A stretch of DNA of 64,000 bases from Roseinatronobacter domitianus (GTDB lineage: Bacteria; Pseudomonadota; Alphaproteobacteria; Rhodobacterales; Rhodobacteraceae). This document shows positions 1 to 9,723 of the stretch, one piece after another. Where the stretch lies: contig NZ_JALZWP010000011.1 in NCBI RefSeq assembly GCF_023336755.1, positions 44,130 to 108,129 of the forward strand, read 5' to 3'. The translations under genes and the position numbers were made by a program. A model generated the notes under the pieces. It did no database searches. It saw only the letters and a list, made by a program, of their open reading frames with translations, and was not told the DNA's origin. Within the stretch, counting starts at the first letter, position 1; each line of letters starts with the position of its first letter.

Positions 1-686
1 ACGGCTGGCCCAAGCGGCTCTTTCGAGATGATCTCGGGCAGGATTGCGTGGTTACCCGGCTCCGGGAAGGACGCGCGCGTTGCAGCCAGACCCGATGCGT
101 CGGTGGTGTAAACGTCACAGGCGCCAGCCAGATACTGCTGCTGTGCTTCGGCATTGGTTTCGATCGGAACCGGCTCATAGCTCATGCCGTTGACACGGAA
201 GAAATCAGCAAGGTTCAGTTCCGTCGTGGTGCCGGTCTGGATGCAGACGGTCGCGCCGTCCAGTTCCATCGCAGAGCTGACGCCCAACTCGCGGTTCACC
301 ATGAAGCCCTGACCGTCATAATAGTTGACGCCAGCGAAGGTGAAATTGAGGTCCACATCACGCGAGAAGGTCCACGTGGTGTTGCGGGCCAGCATGTCGA
401 TTTCGCCCGATGCCAACGCCGAGAAGCGTGTTTGGCCGGTGGTCGAGACGAAGTTGACAGCCATCGGGTCGCCCAGCACAGCAGCGGCTACTGCGCGGCA
501 AACCGCCACGTCAAAGCCCTGCCAGACGCCATTTGCATCAGGAGCCGAGAAGCCAGCCAAACCGGTGGACACGCCACACGCAATTTCGCCATTCGATTGC
601 ACGGTTTCCAACGTCGATTGGGCGCTTGCAGCACCAGCCAGAAGTGCGGATGCAGCAATAGTGCCGTAAAATACGGATTTTCTCAT
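1..686 (-). CDS. aapJ: General L-amino-acid ABC transporter substrate-binding protein, N-terminal part (runs off the window)
   Basis: Periplasmic binding component of the polar amino-acid ABC uptake system (AapJQMP family). About 228 residues are visible; the C-terminus lies beyond base 1. Residues 1-22 form a clear Sec signal peptide ending in GAASA before a mature N-terminus QSTLETVQ. The following stretch (NGEIACGVSTGLAGF, then the SALASGEIDM region) is characteristic of AapJ proteins in Rhodobacteraceae. An AGAGGAAACA ribosome-binding site sits just before ATG. The permease and ATPase genes would be expected to the left, outside the window. Family assignment is strong; exact substrate range is inferred from the family. 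Confidence 0.93.
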   Translation of the reverse strand, partial: MRKSVFYGTIAASALLAGAASAQSTLETVQSNGEIACGVSTGLAGFSAPDANGVWQGFDVAVCRAVAAAVLGDPMAVNFVSTTGQTRFSALASGEIDMLARNTTWTFSRDVDLNFTFAGVNYYDGQGFMVNRELGVSSAMELDGATVCIQTGTTTELNLADFFRVNGMSYEPVPIETNAEAQQQYLAGACDVYTTDASGLAATRASFPEPGNHAILPEIISKEPLGPA

Positions 687-1096
687 TGTTTCCTCTCTGT
701 TGACGCCGCCTTGGCGGCGGTCTGCCCTTGTGGGCGATTAGCGATGGCGCATTTTTCACCATCTGCCTAATCAATCTGCGACAAGCTTGGCCAAACGGTC
801 AAGCCGTTAAACAGGTTATACCCTACAATTCGCAACATTTGCCTGTGAAAGGGGCAGGTCACAGGCAAAGTGTCGTGTCTTGTCCAAGAAAACACCCCAT
901 CGGCAATTCGGTCATATGCGTGCAGCCTGCCGAACAACGCGACATTAGGATGCGCCATCACCTGTTCAAAGGCGACATACCTTGGCGAGACAGGCTTGCG
1001 CGGCTTACGCGGCAAGGGAGGCAACGACAGCGGACCAATATCGCGAAGCAGCTTCGCGCTTTGGCTGCGGATGATTTATCCGAAAGGCTGGAAAGC
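687..1096. other. Intergenic stretch between aapJ and tRNA-Cys
   Basis: About 410 bases without a convincing gene. It should contain the aapJ promoter, read leftward. A TTGACC on the minus strand lies about 100 bases upstream of aapJ with a poor -10 behind it, so I do not call the promoter. An 85-codon minus-strand frame (767-1024) starts with TTG, has no ribosome-binding site and resembles nothing I recognise. Confidence 0.5.
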
Positions 1097-1170
1097 TGGA
1101 GGCGAGTACCGGAATCGAACCGGTGTACACGGATTTGCAATCCGCTGCGTAACCACTCCGCCAACTCGCC
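1097..1170 (-). tRNA. tRNA-Cys (GCA)
   Basis: Minus-strand cloverleaf with a 7-bp acceptor stem (GGCGAGT pairing with the complementary 3' arm), a TTGCAAA anticodon loop giving anticodon GCA, and a T-arm loop TTCGAAT. The discriminator base is U, as usual for tRNA-Cys, and the CCA end is encoded in the DNA. Confidence 0.96.
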
Positions 1171-1206
1171 TCTGGATGCCGGAACTAGGGACTTGTCAGA
1201 CAGACG

Positions 1207-1590
1207 TCAAGTGCGCTTCGCAGTCAGCGGCCCGATTCTGGTGCCAGCCAGAACATGCACATGTAGGTGTGGCACTTCCTGCATCCCGTCAGGCCCGGCA
1301 TTCGAAATCAGCCGGTATCCCGCCTGTTCATTGGTCGGGCACACCCCAAGCTGCACACAGACAGCGCCGACCGCGCGGGTGAAATCCACAATCTCTGCAT
1401 CCGATGCCATGTCTGCGAAATGATCGTAATTCACATAGGCACCCTTGGGGATGACCAGCACATGGTGCGGGGCATGCGGGGCAATATCGTGAAAGGCCAG
1501 AGTGTGCTCGGTCTCTGCGACCTTGTTGCAGGGGATTTCACCTCGCAATATCTTGGCGAAAATGTTTTGGTCGTCATAGGTGTAGGGCAT
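1207..1590 (-). CDS. HIT-family nucleotide-binding hydrolase
   Basis: 127-residue histidine-triad protein of the HINT/YcfF branch, which hydrolyses nucleoside phosphoramidates and related mononucleotide conjugates in the cytoplasm. The catalytic triad HLHVH is at residues 108-112, and the N-terminal motif IFAKILRGEIP is typical of the family. The start at 1590 is chosen because GGAAGG lies 5-10 bases upstream; a longer in-frame reading has no such site and lacks family similarity. It stands alone between tRNA-Cys and a divergently transcribed sulfotransferase. The natural substrate is not deducible. Confidence 0.93.
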   Translation of the reverse strand: MPYTYDDQNIFAKILRGEIPCNKVAETEHTLAFHDIAPHAPHHVLVIPKGAYVNYDHFADMASDAEIVDFTRAVGAVCVQLGVCPTNEQAGYRLISNAGPDGMQEVPHLHVHVLAGTRIGPLTAKRT

Positions 1591-1658
1591 GGAACCTTCC
1601 GGCGTTCTGGCTTTTTCAAGATGATACGCGCCTGACGGTCCAAAGGAAAGGGACAGCC

Positions 1659-2501
1659 ATGCAAAGGCCCGCGAGCGGTATGAGTTTGCATCCCGGCCGA
1701 CTGGCTGGCGGTCGTGCGTCGCGGACATGCGCGTTGGTCTACCGAGAGGTGCCGAAAGCGGCATGCTCGACCATAGGCCAGCTTCTATATCACGCCGATC
1801 ATGGCAACTTCTTCACGGGCGATATTCACGATGCCGGCCCCGAAGCCTTGCAATGGCCGGACCCGGCCTTCGACACTGCCCTTGGCCAGCCCGATCGTAT
1901 GATTTTCGCGGCAGTGCGGAACCCCTATTCGCGGCTATTGGCCTGCTTTTTCGACAAAGTCAGTACCCAGCAGCGTGACGGCAGTTTCTACAGGGGGAAC
2001 TTGCGCGACGTGCTGACACAGCATTATGGCGCTGATCTGGACGCCAAGGCAGATCCGCGCCCGGCCTTCCGGCGTTTTGTGCTGTTCATACGCGACACGC
2101 TGCGCAACCGGGACAGGTTTTGGTATGATCGCCACTGGACCCCGCAAGCGCAGCACTTGCGGTCTTTCACGGTGAACGGGCTGCTGTTCGATCACCTGTT
2201 CACAGTCGAAACCTTCGCCAGCGGGGTCGCGCCGATCTTGACACGGATACCACCCGACAGGCGGCCTGCCCTGTTGCCCCGGTTCAACGTCACCCGCAGA
2301 CCCGACCTGCCGACCGAAAGCTACTTCGACGACCTGACCCTGCATCTTGTGCACGAGATTTACCGTTGGGATTTCGACCTGTTCGGCTACGCAGCTTTCG
2401 AACCTGCCCAGCGAACCGCGACGCACCCGCTGGATCTGGACGCGATCAATCAACGCCTGGCAGATCCGCATCCGCCGCATTGGGCCTGTCTGGGCGGCTA
2501 G
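1659..2501 (+). CDS. Sulfotransferase family 2 protein
   Basis: 280-residue protein with the two PAPS-binding signatures of the sulfotransferase family: VPKAACSTI at 31-39 (5'-phosphosulfate loop) and AVRNPYSRLLACF at 85-97 (3'-phosphate loop). It would transfer sulfate from PAPS to a carbohydrate or lipid acceptor; in bacteria this group often modifies surface polysaccharide or lipids. No signal peptide is visible. An AAAGGAAAGGGA ribosome-binding site precedes the ATG. No polysaccharide genes lie nearby, so the acceptor is unknown. It is divergent to the HIT gene, with only 68 bases between the starts, so they share a promoter region. Confidence 0.85.
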   Translation: MQRPASGMSLHPGRLAGGRASRTCALVYREVPKAACSTIGQLLYHADHGNFFTGDIHDAGPEALQWPDPAFDTALGQPDRMIFAAVRNPYSRLLACFFDKVSTQQRDGSFYRGNLRDVLTQHYGADLDAKADPRPAFRRFVLFIRDTLRNRDRFWYDRHWTPQAQHLRSFTVNGLLFDHLFTVETFASGVAPILTRIPPDRRPALLPRFNVTRRPDLPTESYFDDLTLHLVHEIYRWDFDLFGYAAFEPAQRTATHPLDLDAINQRLADPHPPHWACLGG

Positions 2502-2507
2502 CCGGGA

Positions 2508-4478
2508 TCAACGACCCCGGATCAGACTTTCAAGTCCAATCGGCTGCACGCTGCCTGCCAGGCGGCTGCGATAGACGACCTGCGATTCGGCGACACGCAT
2601 GATGTAGTTGCGGGTTTCAGCGAAGGGCACCCGTTCCACCCATGACACGAAATCCACCCGTGGGTCGCGCGGGTCGCCAATTTCGGACACCCAGCGGCGC
2701 GGACGCCCCGGCCCGGCATTATACCCTGCCGCGACCAACCCCAATGAGGGCCCGAATTCATCACGCAACTCGGCAAGATAGGCGGCCCCCAGCCGCATGT
2801 TCAGGGCGGGATCAAGCGTCAGGTCCAGCGGATCGAACGCAACCGCCAGTTTGCGCGCCATCATCTGCCCGGTGCCCGGCAAAAGCTGCATCAGGCCGCG
2901 TGCGTCTGCGCGGCTGCGCGCGCGGGGGTCAAATTCGCTTTCGCGCCGCGTAATTGCAAGGATCAGGTCCGCCGGTGCAGAGCTTGCATCCACGGGCTCG
3001 GCGGGCAGCGGGAAATAGGCGCGTGGCAGAACAATGCCGTTTTGAACCGCGATCTTGGCCAGTTTCAACGCGAAATTCGGTTCGTTCCAAGCCAGCATCA
3101 GGTCAGTCAGCGCACCAAGTTCGGCCTCTGCCGTTAATTGCGTGGCCAGATGCATCAAAAAGCGGCGTGCCTCATACCAGTCGCCCATATCGTAAAGCAG
3201 CTTGGCAGCCGCCAGCAGATCAGACTGGGCCAAAGCCGTTTCTTGCCAATCAGGATAGACCGGGCCATCGATCAACGCCGCGTCAAAAGACAGTCCGATC
3301 CGGTCGGCGGCCAGTTGCCCGTAATAGGCTGTCTGATGTTCTGCCGCGAATTCATAAGCCGCCCGCGCCGAGATCGGGTCGCCCGAAGCCTCATGGGCGC
3401 GCCCTTCCCAATAGCCCGCCCGACCCAAAGAGATTGGGCTGGACACACGCACCCGCAAGGCACGAAAATGTTCCAGCGCCTGTTGCGGGTCGTCCAGATG
3501 CTCCAGGGCCAAGAAACCGGCCAGAAATGCCAGATCGACGAAAGCGATCCCGTCTTCCAGCCCATTTGGTGTGGCAAGGGCATAGGCCTTGGCATAGTCG
3601 CCATCCGACATTGCACCGCGCACAAGTGCCACGCGCCGCGACGTCCAAGCCTCGGGGCGCCCCAAACCTTCAGGCGCGCGCGATTGCTGCAACATCAGGT
3701 CGGCGGCGCTGTCGCGGCTAACCTGGTCATAGCGAAAATCGAACCGGTCATGAGCAAGGCCCGGATGGTTGCGCAAAGGTTCTGGAACTGCGGCCACAAG
3801 TGCGTCCACCCCCGATTGCCGCTGCTGAAGCGCAATACGCGCACGGGCCAGCGCCTGCCGGTCAGGATCAATGCGTGGCAGGCTGCGTTCCGCCGCGTCG
3901 CGCGCGCCATCCCATAGCAGCGCGTCCACCCGATCTGCATGCAGGGCGCTTAGTTCATCGCTGAATGCGTCAAGCAATCGCCCCTCGGAATCGTCCGTCA
4001 GTGGCGCCTCAAGCCATAGGTTGCGCGCCAAGGCATTTGCGCGTCCCCGGTCAACCTCGCGCAGGGCAAAGGCCAAGGCAAACCTGCCCTCATGCGTTAC
4101 AGGGGCCCGTCCTTCGAAAAACCCCCGCACCTGCGCGGCATCGGCATTTTCCAATTCCGCTTCGGCCACGCGTTGCAACCGATCTGCCAAGGGCCAATGC
4201 GCGTGACCATCCAGAAAGCGCGCATAGGCTTCCAAACTTCCGGTGCCGTTGCGCAGGAATGTCCAGTCCACAAGGCTCTCAGCGACCGCCCCCAAGGGCG
4301 CCAATGGCCTGCGCGCGGCGTCCAGATCACCCGCTTGCGCGGCGTCCAGAGCGTTCCCCAATACCCCCAAAATACGCGGTGGAGGCGGCGTGTCTTGCGA
4401 GAGCACGGGCGATACCCCAATGCCCAAGCCCACGAAAAGGCAGGCTGTCGCCCATGTCTTGGCGCGGCGCAGTTGCAT
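2508..4478 (-). CDS. slt: Soluble lytic murein transglycosylase (Slt70-like)
   Basis: 656-residue periplasmic enzyme that cleaves peptidoglycan glycan strands to 1,6-anhydro products. Residues 1-28 are a signal peptide (hydrophobic TACLFVGLGIGVSPV). The middle is an alpha-helical superhelix of the Slt type, and the C-terminal catalytic domain starts near residue 506 with RRESEFDP (catalytic Glu513), followed by GLMQLLPGTG and AGYNAGPGR. AGAGGAG lies just before the ATG at 4478; upstream in-frame starts lack this. It is convergent with the sulfotransferase gene (6-bp gap) and divergent from dapA. Confidence 0.94.
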   Translation of the reverse strand: MQLRRAKTWATACLFVGLGIGVSPVLSQDTPPPPRILGVLGNALDAAQAGDLDAARRPLAPLGAVAESLVDWTFLRNGTGSLEAYARFLDGHAHWPLADRLQRVAEAELENADAAQVRGFFEGRAPVTHEGRFALAFALREVDRGRANALARNLWLEAPLTDDSEGRLLDAFSDELSALHADRVDALLWDGARDAAERSLPRIDPDRQALARARIALQQRQSGVDALVAAVPEPLRNHPGLAHDRFDFRYDQVSRDSAADLMLQQSRAPEGLGRPEAWTSRRVALVRGAMSDGDYAKAYALATPNGLEDGIAFVDLAFLAGFLALEHLDDPQQALEHFRALRVRVSSPISLGRAGYWEGRAHEASGDPISARAAYEFAAEHQTAYYGQLAADRIGLSFDAALIDGPVYPDWQETALAQSDLLAAAKLLYDMGDWYEARRFLMHLATQLTAEAELGALTDLMLAWNEPNFALKLAKIAVQNGIVLPRAYFPLPAEPVDASSAPADLILAITRRESEFDPRARSRADARGLMQLLPGTGQMMARKLAVAFDPLDLTLDPALNMRLGAAYLAELRDEFGPSLGLVAAGYNAGPGRPRRWVSEIGDPRDPRVDFVSWVERVPFAETRNYIMRVAESQVVYRSRLAGSVQPIGLESLIRGR

Positions 4479-4588
4479 GGCAACTCCTCTTTTGAGCTTG
4501 AAAATCATGCAGCTTCGTTCTAACCGCCACAAATCCTGCGACAACACACAATCGCGCAATCGGGCGCGCAACCTTGGGGGACAGGCAC

Positions 4589-5467
4589 ATGCAGATCAGG
4601 GGTTCGATACCGGCTTTGGTCACACCCTTGAAAGATGATGGGCTGGACCTTGATGCGTTGCATACCCTTGTGAACTGGCAGATCGCCGAAGGTTCACACG
4701 GTCTGGTGCCTGTGGGGACAACCGGCGAAAGCCCGACGCTCAGCCATGATGAGCATAAGCGGGTTATCGAAGAGGTCGTGCAGGCAGCGGCGGGCCGCGT
4801 GCCGGTGATCGCGGGTGCCGGGTCCAACAACACGACCGAGGCGATTGGATTTCTGCGCCATGCCGAGGCGGTCGGCGCCGATGCTGCCCTAGTCGTCACA
4901 CCCTATTACAACAAGCCGACGCAAGACGGATTGATCGCGCATTTCACCGCGCTGCACGATTCATGCGATCTGCCAATCATCATCTACAACATCCCCGGTC
5001 GCTCCGTGGTCGACATGATGCCCGATACGATGGCGCGTCTGGCAGAGCTGCCCCGCATCATCGGGGTAAAGGACGCCACCGGCAGGCTGGAACGCGTCAG
5101 CTTGCAACGCATGACGTGCGGCCCCGATTTCATCCAGCTTTCGGGCGAGGATGCAACCGCGCCGGGGTTCAATGCCCAGGGCGGGATAGGCTGCATTTCG
5201 GTTACGGCAAACGTGGCACCTAGACTGTGCGCCGAATTTCAAGAGGCGACACTGACAGGTGATTATGCCCGCGCGCTGGAAATTCACGACCGGCTGATGC
5301 CTTTGCATGTGGCGATTTTTGCCGAACCGGGGCTGGTTGGTGCGAAATACGGCCTGTCGCGTCTGGGCAAATGCCGCACCGATGTTCGCCTGCCGTTGCT
5401 CGGCCTGACGGCAGCCGCACAGGCGCGCATGGATGCCGCCATGCGCCATGCCGGGTTGCTCAATTAA
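4589..5467 (+). CDS. dapA: 4-hydroxy-tetrahydrodipicolinate synthase
   Basis: 292-residue class I aldolase that condenses pyruvate with aspartate semialdehyde, the first committed step of lysine and diaminopimelate synthesis. The catalytic residues are all in place: Lys161 in GVKDATG (Schiff base), Tyr133 in IIYNIPGRS, and the GTTGES loop at 43-48. The start at 4589 follows a GGGGGACAGG site; a TTG 15 bases upstream is in frame but poorly placed. The gene is divergent from slt, and its last 8 bases overlap the end of the convergent gene downstream. lysC, the aspartokinase of the same pathway, lies at 21-22 kb. Confidence 0.97.
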   Translation: MQIRGSIPALVTPLKDDGLDLDALHTLVNWQIAEGSHGLVPVGTTGESPTLSHDEHKRVIEEVVQAAAGRVPVIAGAGSNNTTEAIGFLRHAEAVGADAALVVTPYYNKPTQDGLIAHFTALHDSCDLPIIIYNIPGRSVVDMMPDTMARLAELPRIIGVKDATGRLERVSLQRMTCGPDFIQLSGEDATAPGFNAQGGIGCISVTANVAPRLCAEFQEATLTGDYARALEIHDRLMPLHVAIFAEPGLVGAKYGLSRLGKCRTDVRLPLLGLTAAAQARMDAAMRHAGLLN

Positions 5468-6467
5468 GCGATAGGTCGACCCAGACCGGTTTATGCGCGG
5501 TGTTCGTAGCTTTAAGCAAATCTGCCAAAGGCGTGTCCGGCAGCGGCCATAGCACACCCGATGCGTGCACCGTCACATCAGATGACGGCAGAACATAGCT
5601 GACCCGTAAATTTCCCTGCGGGCCATCCCAGTCCACAGTGTCGTGCTCTGGCGGGCCAAGATGGTCGGGGTCGGCAGCCAACTTTCCGCCCGGCCCGGAT
5701 GGACGTGGGTCTTGCAGCCGCGGATGAGCAAGCAGGTGGCGCATCGCGTCTGACATGCCGTCCCCGTCGAACGGGTCAAGATTGCTGCCGCCGACCAGAA
5801 TGAAAGGGGCATCCGGCGGCACATCCGCCAATTTTCCCGACAGCCAAAGCGACCAGAACGCGGATTCGTCATGGTTGCGGTTCAGATTGCGGTCAGGATG
5901 GTCGCCAAACCGTGGCGGACCCGCATGATAGGCCAGCAGCCAGAGTTCCGCGCCAGTTGGCAACAGGACAGGCAAGGCAATATGTGCGACACTCGACAAG
6001 CGGTGCACCGCAAGTTGCGACGAGGTTGCGCCGGAAAACAGCCGGGCATCGGGCACATCGCGCCAGAGCGTTTGACTGAAATCACGCAACCTCTCAGTTG
6101 CCCATGGATGCTTCGACAAAAGTAACAATGCCCGCGCACCCGGATATCCTCCGTAACCATGCGCGTCGTCTTCGCCATGCGCCCAGCCATCGCCGTTCAG
6201 GTCAACCCCGCTTGGCATACCGGCGTTCGGGGTGGGCGCCAACATATGGGGCATATGATGACCCTGTTCGGCAATCAGGCTATTGAACGCAGCCGCCGTG
6301 TGGCCTTGCGCGTCATAGTCCACACCGGACAAGACCAGAATGTCAGGCACGAGCCCGGCAATGACCTGCGCCATCGCAACAGTATTCGGGCGTCGCTCCA
6401 GAATTGCTCCCAAGGCAGCCCCCGGCCCGGCTGCGGCAAAGTCGATCCGCCAGAAAGCAACGCGCAA
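5460..6467 (-). CDS. Endonuclease/exonuclease/phosphatase-fold protein
   Basis: About 335 residues of the EEP superfamily (metal-dependent phosphoesterases). Visible hallmarks are VLSGVDYD near 45, LLLLSKHPW near 137, [16 protein letters not shown] near 225 and [14 protein letters not shown] near 295, which match a group of Rhodobacteraceae proteins annotated as EEP-family hydrolases. The substrate is unknown. The start is uncertain: a TTG at 6467 gives this length, but the same frame reads on upstream through a hydrophobic stretch (VCLFLICLCGPVAAF) that looks like a signal peptide, without an ATG or GTG. The upstream membrane-protein gene ends inside that stretch, so the two are translationally close. 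Confidence 0.75.
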   Translation of the reverse strand: MRVAFWRIDFAAAGPGAALGAILERRPNTVAMAQVIAGLVPDILVLSGVDYDAQGHTAAAFNSLIAEQGHHMPHMLAPTPNAGMPSGVDLNGDGWAHGEDDAHGYGGYPGARALLLLSKHPWATERLRDFSQTLWRDVPDARLFSGATSSQLAVHRLSSVAHIALPVLLPTGAELWLLAYHAGPPRFGDHPDRNLNRNHDESAFWSLWLSGKLADVPPDAPFILVGGSNLDPFDGDGMSDAMRHLLAHPRLQDPRPSGPGGKLAADPDHLGPPEHDTVDWDGPQGNLRVSYVLPSSDVTVHASGVLWPLPDTPLADLLKATNTAHKPVWVDLSLN

Positions 6468-6520
6468 GGAATTTCCATCCGGAGCCGGCGGAAAGGCCGC
6501 GACCGGCCCGCACAGGCAAA

Positions 6521-7489
6521 TCAGGAATAGGCAGACCGCGCAGGCAAAGGCACAGCTGCCTCTTCCTCTGCAATGCGGCGGCGTTGCAGGCGGATCAGTT
6601 GTGCGACACGATACATCGCGATGCCGCGCATAATCAGGCTGAACGGAATGAATGCCCAGAATGCCACCCCCCAGACCAGCGTTAGACCCACTTCAAACGT
6701 GATGGGCTGCACCAGCAAGCTGGAAAGATGCAGCAACACCGGCAACGAGAATGGCAGAACAAGCCCTAACAGACCGTTAATCTGCGCATCCCGCTCTAGT
6801 CGCTGCACGACATCGACCCCTTTGGTCGGGTCAAAATTGGGCAAATTGATCCAGACATTGAAGGAACTGCCCTTCGCGGGCCAATACCCCGTTGCCATCG
6901 CGCCGATAAACACCAGCAGGCCGACAAAGCACATGACGAAAGCCAGAGCCGCGCTTGCCATTACGTTCAGCAGATGCTCGACCGGCAAGCCCTGCGGCAA
7001 GGACAAGACCAAAAGACGGATCGGACTGAAGCTAAAATCGAACGCCGAAGCCAGCCAAAGCGCAGTTGCGCCCAGCGCGCCACCATCGCCACTCTCAAGC
7101 CCGCGCTGCAACAAGGCCAGCGCAAGAACAACGGCAACCAACATACCGAAACGCAAGCGGTTATAGGGCTTGGCATCCCGAAACTCTATCAATCCAGGAT
7201 AGGCAGCGGCATATTCCGCCATGACAACCGCAGCGGAAATCAGCGCAATCAGCGTTGCCGCCTGCGCGACATCCTGCGAGATTGCGGGCAACAACATTGC
7301 CGGCAGCAAAACGAAGGCCGCGACCAGCAGGCCGCGCAAGAAACTTTGTGCCACATGTGACATGGACGCTCGACTGCCTCGTCTCGGTGCCTGATGCAGA
7401 GTTGATCCCCGCAACGTTTTCATTGTTCTCAGTTTTTCGGTCAGTCCGTTAAAACGGAACTGCCTTAATGTTGACACAATGTTGCTCAT
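6521..7489 (-). CDS. Conserved membrane protein of unknown function
   Basis: 322 residues with about five to six hydrophobic segments (for example FLRGLLVAAFVLLPAMLLPA, MLVAVVLALALL, VMCFVGLLVFIGAMAT, WGVAFWAFIPFSLIM) and a charged C-terminal tail ending RRRIAEEEAA. The first 45 residues are basic and probably cytoplasmic. I do not recognise a named domain; similar proteins occur next to EEP-fold genes in Rhodobacteraceae, and here too it is followed by one, so the pair is likely co-transcribed. AGGA lies 9 bases before the chosen ATG. An alternative start at an internal Met (residue 23 or 43) cannot be excluded. Confidence 0.72.
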   Translation of the reverse strand: MSNIVSTLRQFRFNGLTEKLRTMKTLRGSTLHQAPRRGSRASMSHVAQSFLRGLLVAAFVLLPAMLLPAISQDVAQAATLIALISAAVVMAEYAAAYPGLIEFRDAKPYNRLRFGMLVAVVLALALLQRGLESGDGGALGATALWLASAFDFSFSPIRLLVLSLPQGLPVEHLLNVMASAALAFVMCFVGLLVFIGAMATGYWPAKGSSFNVWINLPNFDPTKGVDVVQRLERDAQINGLLGLVLPFSLPVLLHLSSLLVQPITFEVGLTLVWGVAFWAFIPFSLIMRGIAMYRVAQLIRLQRRRIAEEEAAVPLPARSAYS

Positions 7490-7582
7490 TTTTGGTCATC
7501 CTAGCAAGAGGCACTCTTACTATCCGGAAGAGATGAGGCAATTTCGAGTTCGAACTGTCGCGTCTTTGCATCAAATTTGTGG

Positions 7583-7611
7583 AAAAAAAACGGCACCAAA
7601 ATAAGGTGCCG
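7583..7611 (-). terminator. Intrinsic terminator behind leuD
   Basis: Read on the minus strand: a 7-bp perfect stem CGGCACC / GGTGCCG with a 7-base loop, followed directly by eight T residues. It starts 26 bases after the leuD stop and ends the leuC-leuD transcript. Confidence 0.9.
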
Positions 7612-7636
7612 CTGGAAAATCGTTATATTTCAGGAT

Positions 7637-8242
7637 TCAGACCCAAGGACGAGCTTGTGCCGCCTGCGCCTCAAAAGCGTCAATTGAAGCTACTTTCTCA
7701 AGCGACAAGCCAATATCGTCCAACCCGTTCAGCAGACAATGCTTCTTGAACGGGTCAATCTCGAAGTTGAACACGCGGCCGTCGGCCCCGGTGACGGTCT
7801 GTTCGGCCAGATCCACGGTGATGCGCGCATTCTCGCCCTTGCGAGCGTCTTCCATCAGCGAGTCCACTTGCTCTTGCGGCAAAACGATCGGCAGAATGCC
7901 GTTCTTGAAGCAGTTATTGTAAAATATATCGGCAAAGCTGGTCGAAACCACACAACGGATCCCGAAATCAAGAAGCGCCCAAGGTGCGTGTTCGCGCGAC
8001 GAGCCGCAGCCGAAATTGTCGCCCGCGACAAGGATCTGCGCGTTGCGATAGGCTGGTTGGTTCAGCACGAAATCGGGGATTTCTGCACCGTCTTGCGTGT
8101 AGCGCATCTCGTCGAACAGATTAACGCCCAAACCCGACCGTTTAATGGTCTTCAGGAATTGCTTGGGAATAATCATGTCGGTGTCGATATTGACCAGCGG
8201 CATGGGTGCTGCGACGCCTGTGAGGGTGGTGAATTTTTCCAT
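7637..8242 (-). CDS. leuD: 3-isopropylmalate dehydratase, small subunit
   Basis: 201-residue small subunit of isopropylmalate isomerase, which with LeuC converts 2- to 3-isopropylmalate in leucine synthesis. The start [13 protein letters not shown], the [14 protein letters not shown] stretch and [13 protein letters not shown] (swivel-domain loop contacting substrate) are diagnostic. AGGAGAAGACCT precedes the ATG at 8242; an upstream in-frame start would extend through the repeat sequence between leuC and leuD and is not credible. It lies 68 bases after leuC in the same direction and is closed by a strong terminator. Confidence 0.97.
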   Translation of the reverse strand: MEKFTTLTGVAAPMPLVNIDTDMIIPKQFLKTIKRSGLGVNLFDEMRYTQDGAEIPDFVLNQPAYRNAQILVAGDNFGCGSSREHAPWALLDFGIRCVVSTSFADIFYNNCFKNGILPIVLPQEQVDSLMEDARKGENARITVDLAEQTVTGADGRVFNFEIDPFKKHCLLNGLDDIGLSLEKVASIDAFEAQAAQARPWV

Positions 8243-8265
8243 AGGTCTTCTCCTGGCTGGAAGAA

Positions 8266-8315
8266 CTGGGGCTTTGCCCCAGACCCCAGGATATTTTTGC
8301 AAGGATGAAATCAGG
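8266..8315 (-). repeat. REP-like intergenic element between leuC and leuD
   Basis: On the minus strand it begins at the leuC stop codon with CCTGATTTCATCCTTG, continues into AAAATATCCT and ends in a GGGGC-aaa-GCCCC hairpin. A closely similar block in the same sense lies behind prfC at about 50.57 kb (the 23-base core matches at 21 positions). Such elements are common behind genes in Rhodobacteraceae; here it supplies the leuC-leuD spacer. Confidence 0.65.
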
Positions 8316-9723
8316 CGGGTTCGACCATAAGGTCACGCACATCGGTCAGACGCCCGGTGATGGCGGCAGCGGCGGCCATGGCAGGTGACATCAGATGCGT
8401 GCGCCCGCCCCGTCCCTGGCGCCCCTCGAAATTGCGGTTCGAGGTGGCGGCGCAGCGCTCGCCCGGTGCAAGCTGGTCCGGGTTCATGGCCAAGCACATG
8501 GAGCAGCCCGCCAAACGCCATTCAAAGCCTGCGTCGATGAATATCTGCGCCAGCCCTTCTTCTTCGGCCTGTGCGCGAACAAGGCCCGATCCGGGCACGA
8601 CCATGGCGCGTTTGACCTTGATCTTCTGGCCCTTGAGAATGTCGGCAGCGGCGCGCAGGTCTTCGATCCGACCATTGGTGCAAGACCCGATAAACACGGT
8701 GTCGATTTCGATGTCGTTCAGTTTCTGACCCGCGGTCAGCCCCATGTAATCGAGCGCACGGCGTGCGGCATCGACCTTGCCGCCGGTGAAGCTGGCGGGG
8801 TCGGGAACTGTGCCGGTAATGGGCAGCACATCTTCGGGAGAGGTGCCCCAGGTGACAACCGGCGCGATGTCTTCGCCACGCAAGGTGATGACCTTGTCCC
8901 ACTGCGCATCGTCATCTGAGTAGAGGGTTTTCCACCAAGAAAGTGCCGCGTCCCATTGCGCGCCCTTGGGCGCATGGGGGCGGCCCTGCACATAGGCAAA
9001 GGTCTTTTCATCGGGTGCGATCAGGCCCGCGCGCGCGCCGCCTTCGATGGCCATGTTGCACACGGTCATGCGCCCTTCCATCGAGAGTTCACGAATCGCC
9101 TGCCCGCAATATTCGATGACATAGCCCGTGCCGCCCGCCGTGCCGGTGGCACCGATCACGGAGAGGGTGATATCCTTGGCAGTCACGCCGGGCGGCAGTG
9201 AGCCGGTGATCTCTACCTTCATATTCTTGGATTTCTGCTGAATCAGGGTCTGGGTGGCCAGAACATGTTCCACCTCGGACGTGCCGATGCCATGCGCCAG
9301 CGCGCCAAACGCGCCATGGGTGGCCGTGTGGCTGTCGCCGCAGACCACGGTCATGCCCGGCAACGTCCAGCCTTGTTCGGGGCCAACGATATGCACGATG
9401 CCCTGACGCACATCCGATACCGGATAATAGTGAATGCCGAATTGCTTCGCATTCGTGTCGAGCGCTGCGACCTGAATGCGGCTGTCTTCGGGCATCTGGT
9501 CAGGGTTGTCGCGCCCTTCGGTGGTGGGCACGTTATGGTCGGGGACAGCGATCGTCTTGTCTGGCGCGCGAACGCTGCGGCCAGCCATCCGCAACCCTTC
9601 AAAGGCTTGCGGGCTGGTCACTTCATGGACCAAGTGGCGGTCAATATACAGCAGGCTGGTGCCATCGGCATCTTCGTGCACGACATGGGCATCCCAGATC
9701 TTGTCATAGAGGGTCTTTGGCAT
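8311..9723 (-). CDS. leuC: 3-isopropylmalate dehydratase, large subunit
   Basis: 470-residue aconitase-superfamily subunit carrying the [4Fe-4S] cluster for leucine synthesis. The cluster cysteines are in [11 protein letters not shown] and in GCSMCLAMN near the C-terminus; the N-terminal [16 protein letters not shown] and [13 protein letters not shown] stretches are diagnostic of LeuC. Length is normal for the family. It is followed by leuD on the same strand across a 68-base REP-like spacer that reaches the leuC stop codon. leuB is not in this window. Confidence 0.97.
   Translation of the reverse strand: MPKTLYDKIWDAHVVHEDADGTSLLYIDRHLVHEVTSPQAFEGLRMAGRSVRAPDKTIAVPDHNVPTTEGRDNPDQMPEDSRIQVAALDTNAKQFGIHYYPVSDVRQGIVHIVGPEQGWTLPGMTVVCGDSHTATHGAFGALAHGIGTSEVEHVLATQTLIQQKSKNMKVEITGSLPPGVTAKDITLSVIGATGTAGGTGYVIEYCGQAIRELSMEGRMTVCNMAIEGGARAGLIAPDEKTFAYVQGRPHAPKGAQWDAALSWWKTLYSDDDAQWDKVITLRGEDIAPVVTWGTSPEDVLPITGTVPDPASFTGGKVDAARRALDYMGLTAGQKLNDIEIDTVFIGSCTNGRIEDLRAAADILKGQKIKVKRAMVVPGSGLVRAQAEEEGLAQIFIDAGFEWRLAGCSMCLAMNPDQLAPGERCAATSNRNFEGRQGRGGRTHLMSPAMAAAAAITGRLTDVRDLMVEPA

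Noticed and set aside
48..770. 240-codon plus-strand frame opposite aapJ
   Set aside because: It is the antisense shadow of aapJ, with no ribosome-binding site and no recognisable domain.
767..1024. 85-codon minus-strand frame upstream of aapJ
   Set aside because: TTG start, no ribosome-binding sequence, no family match.
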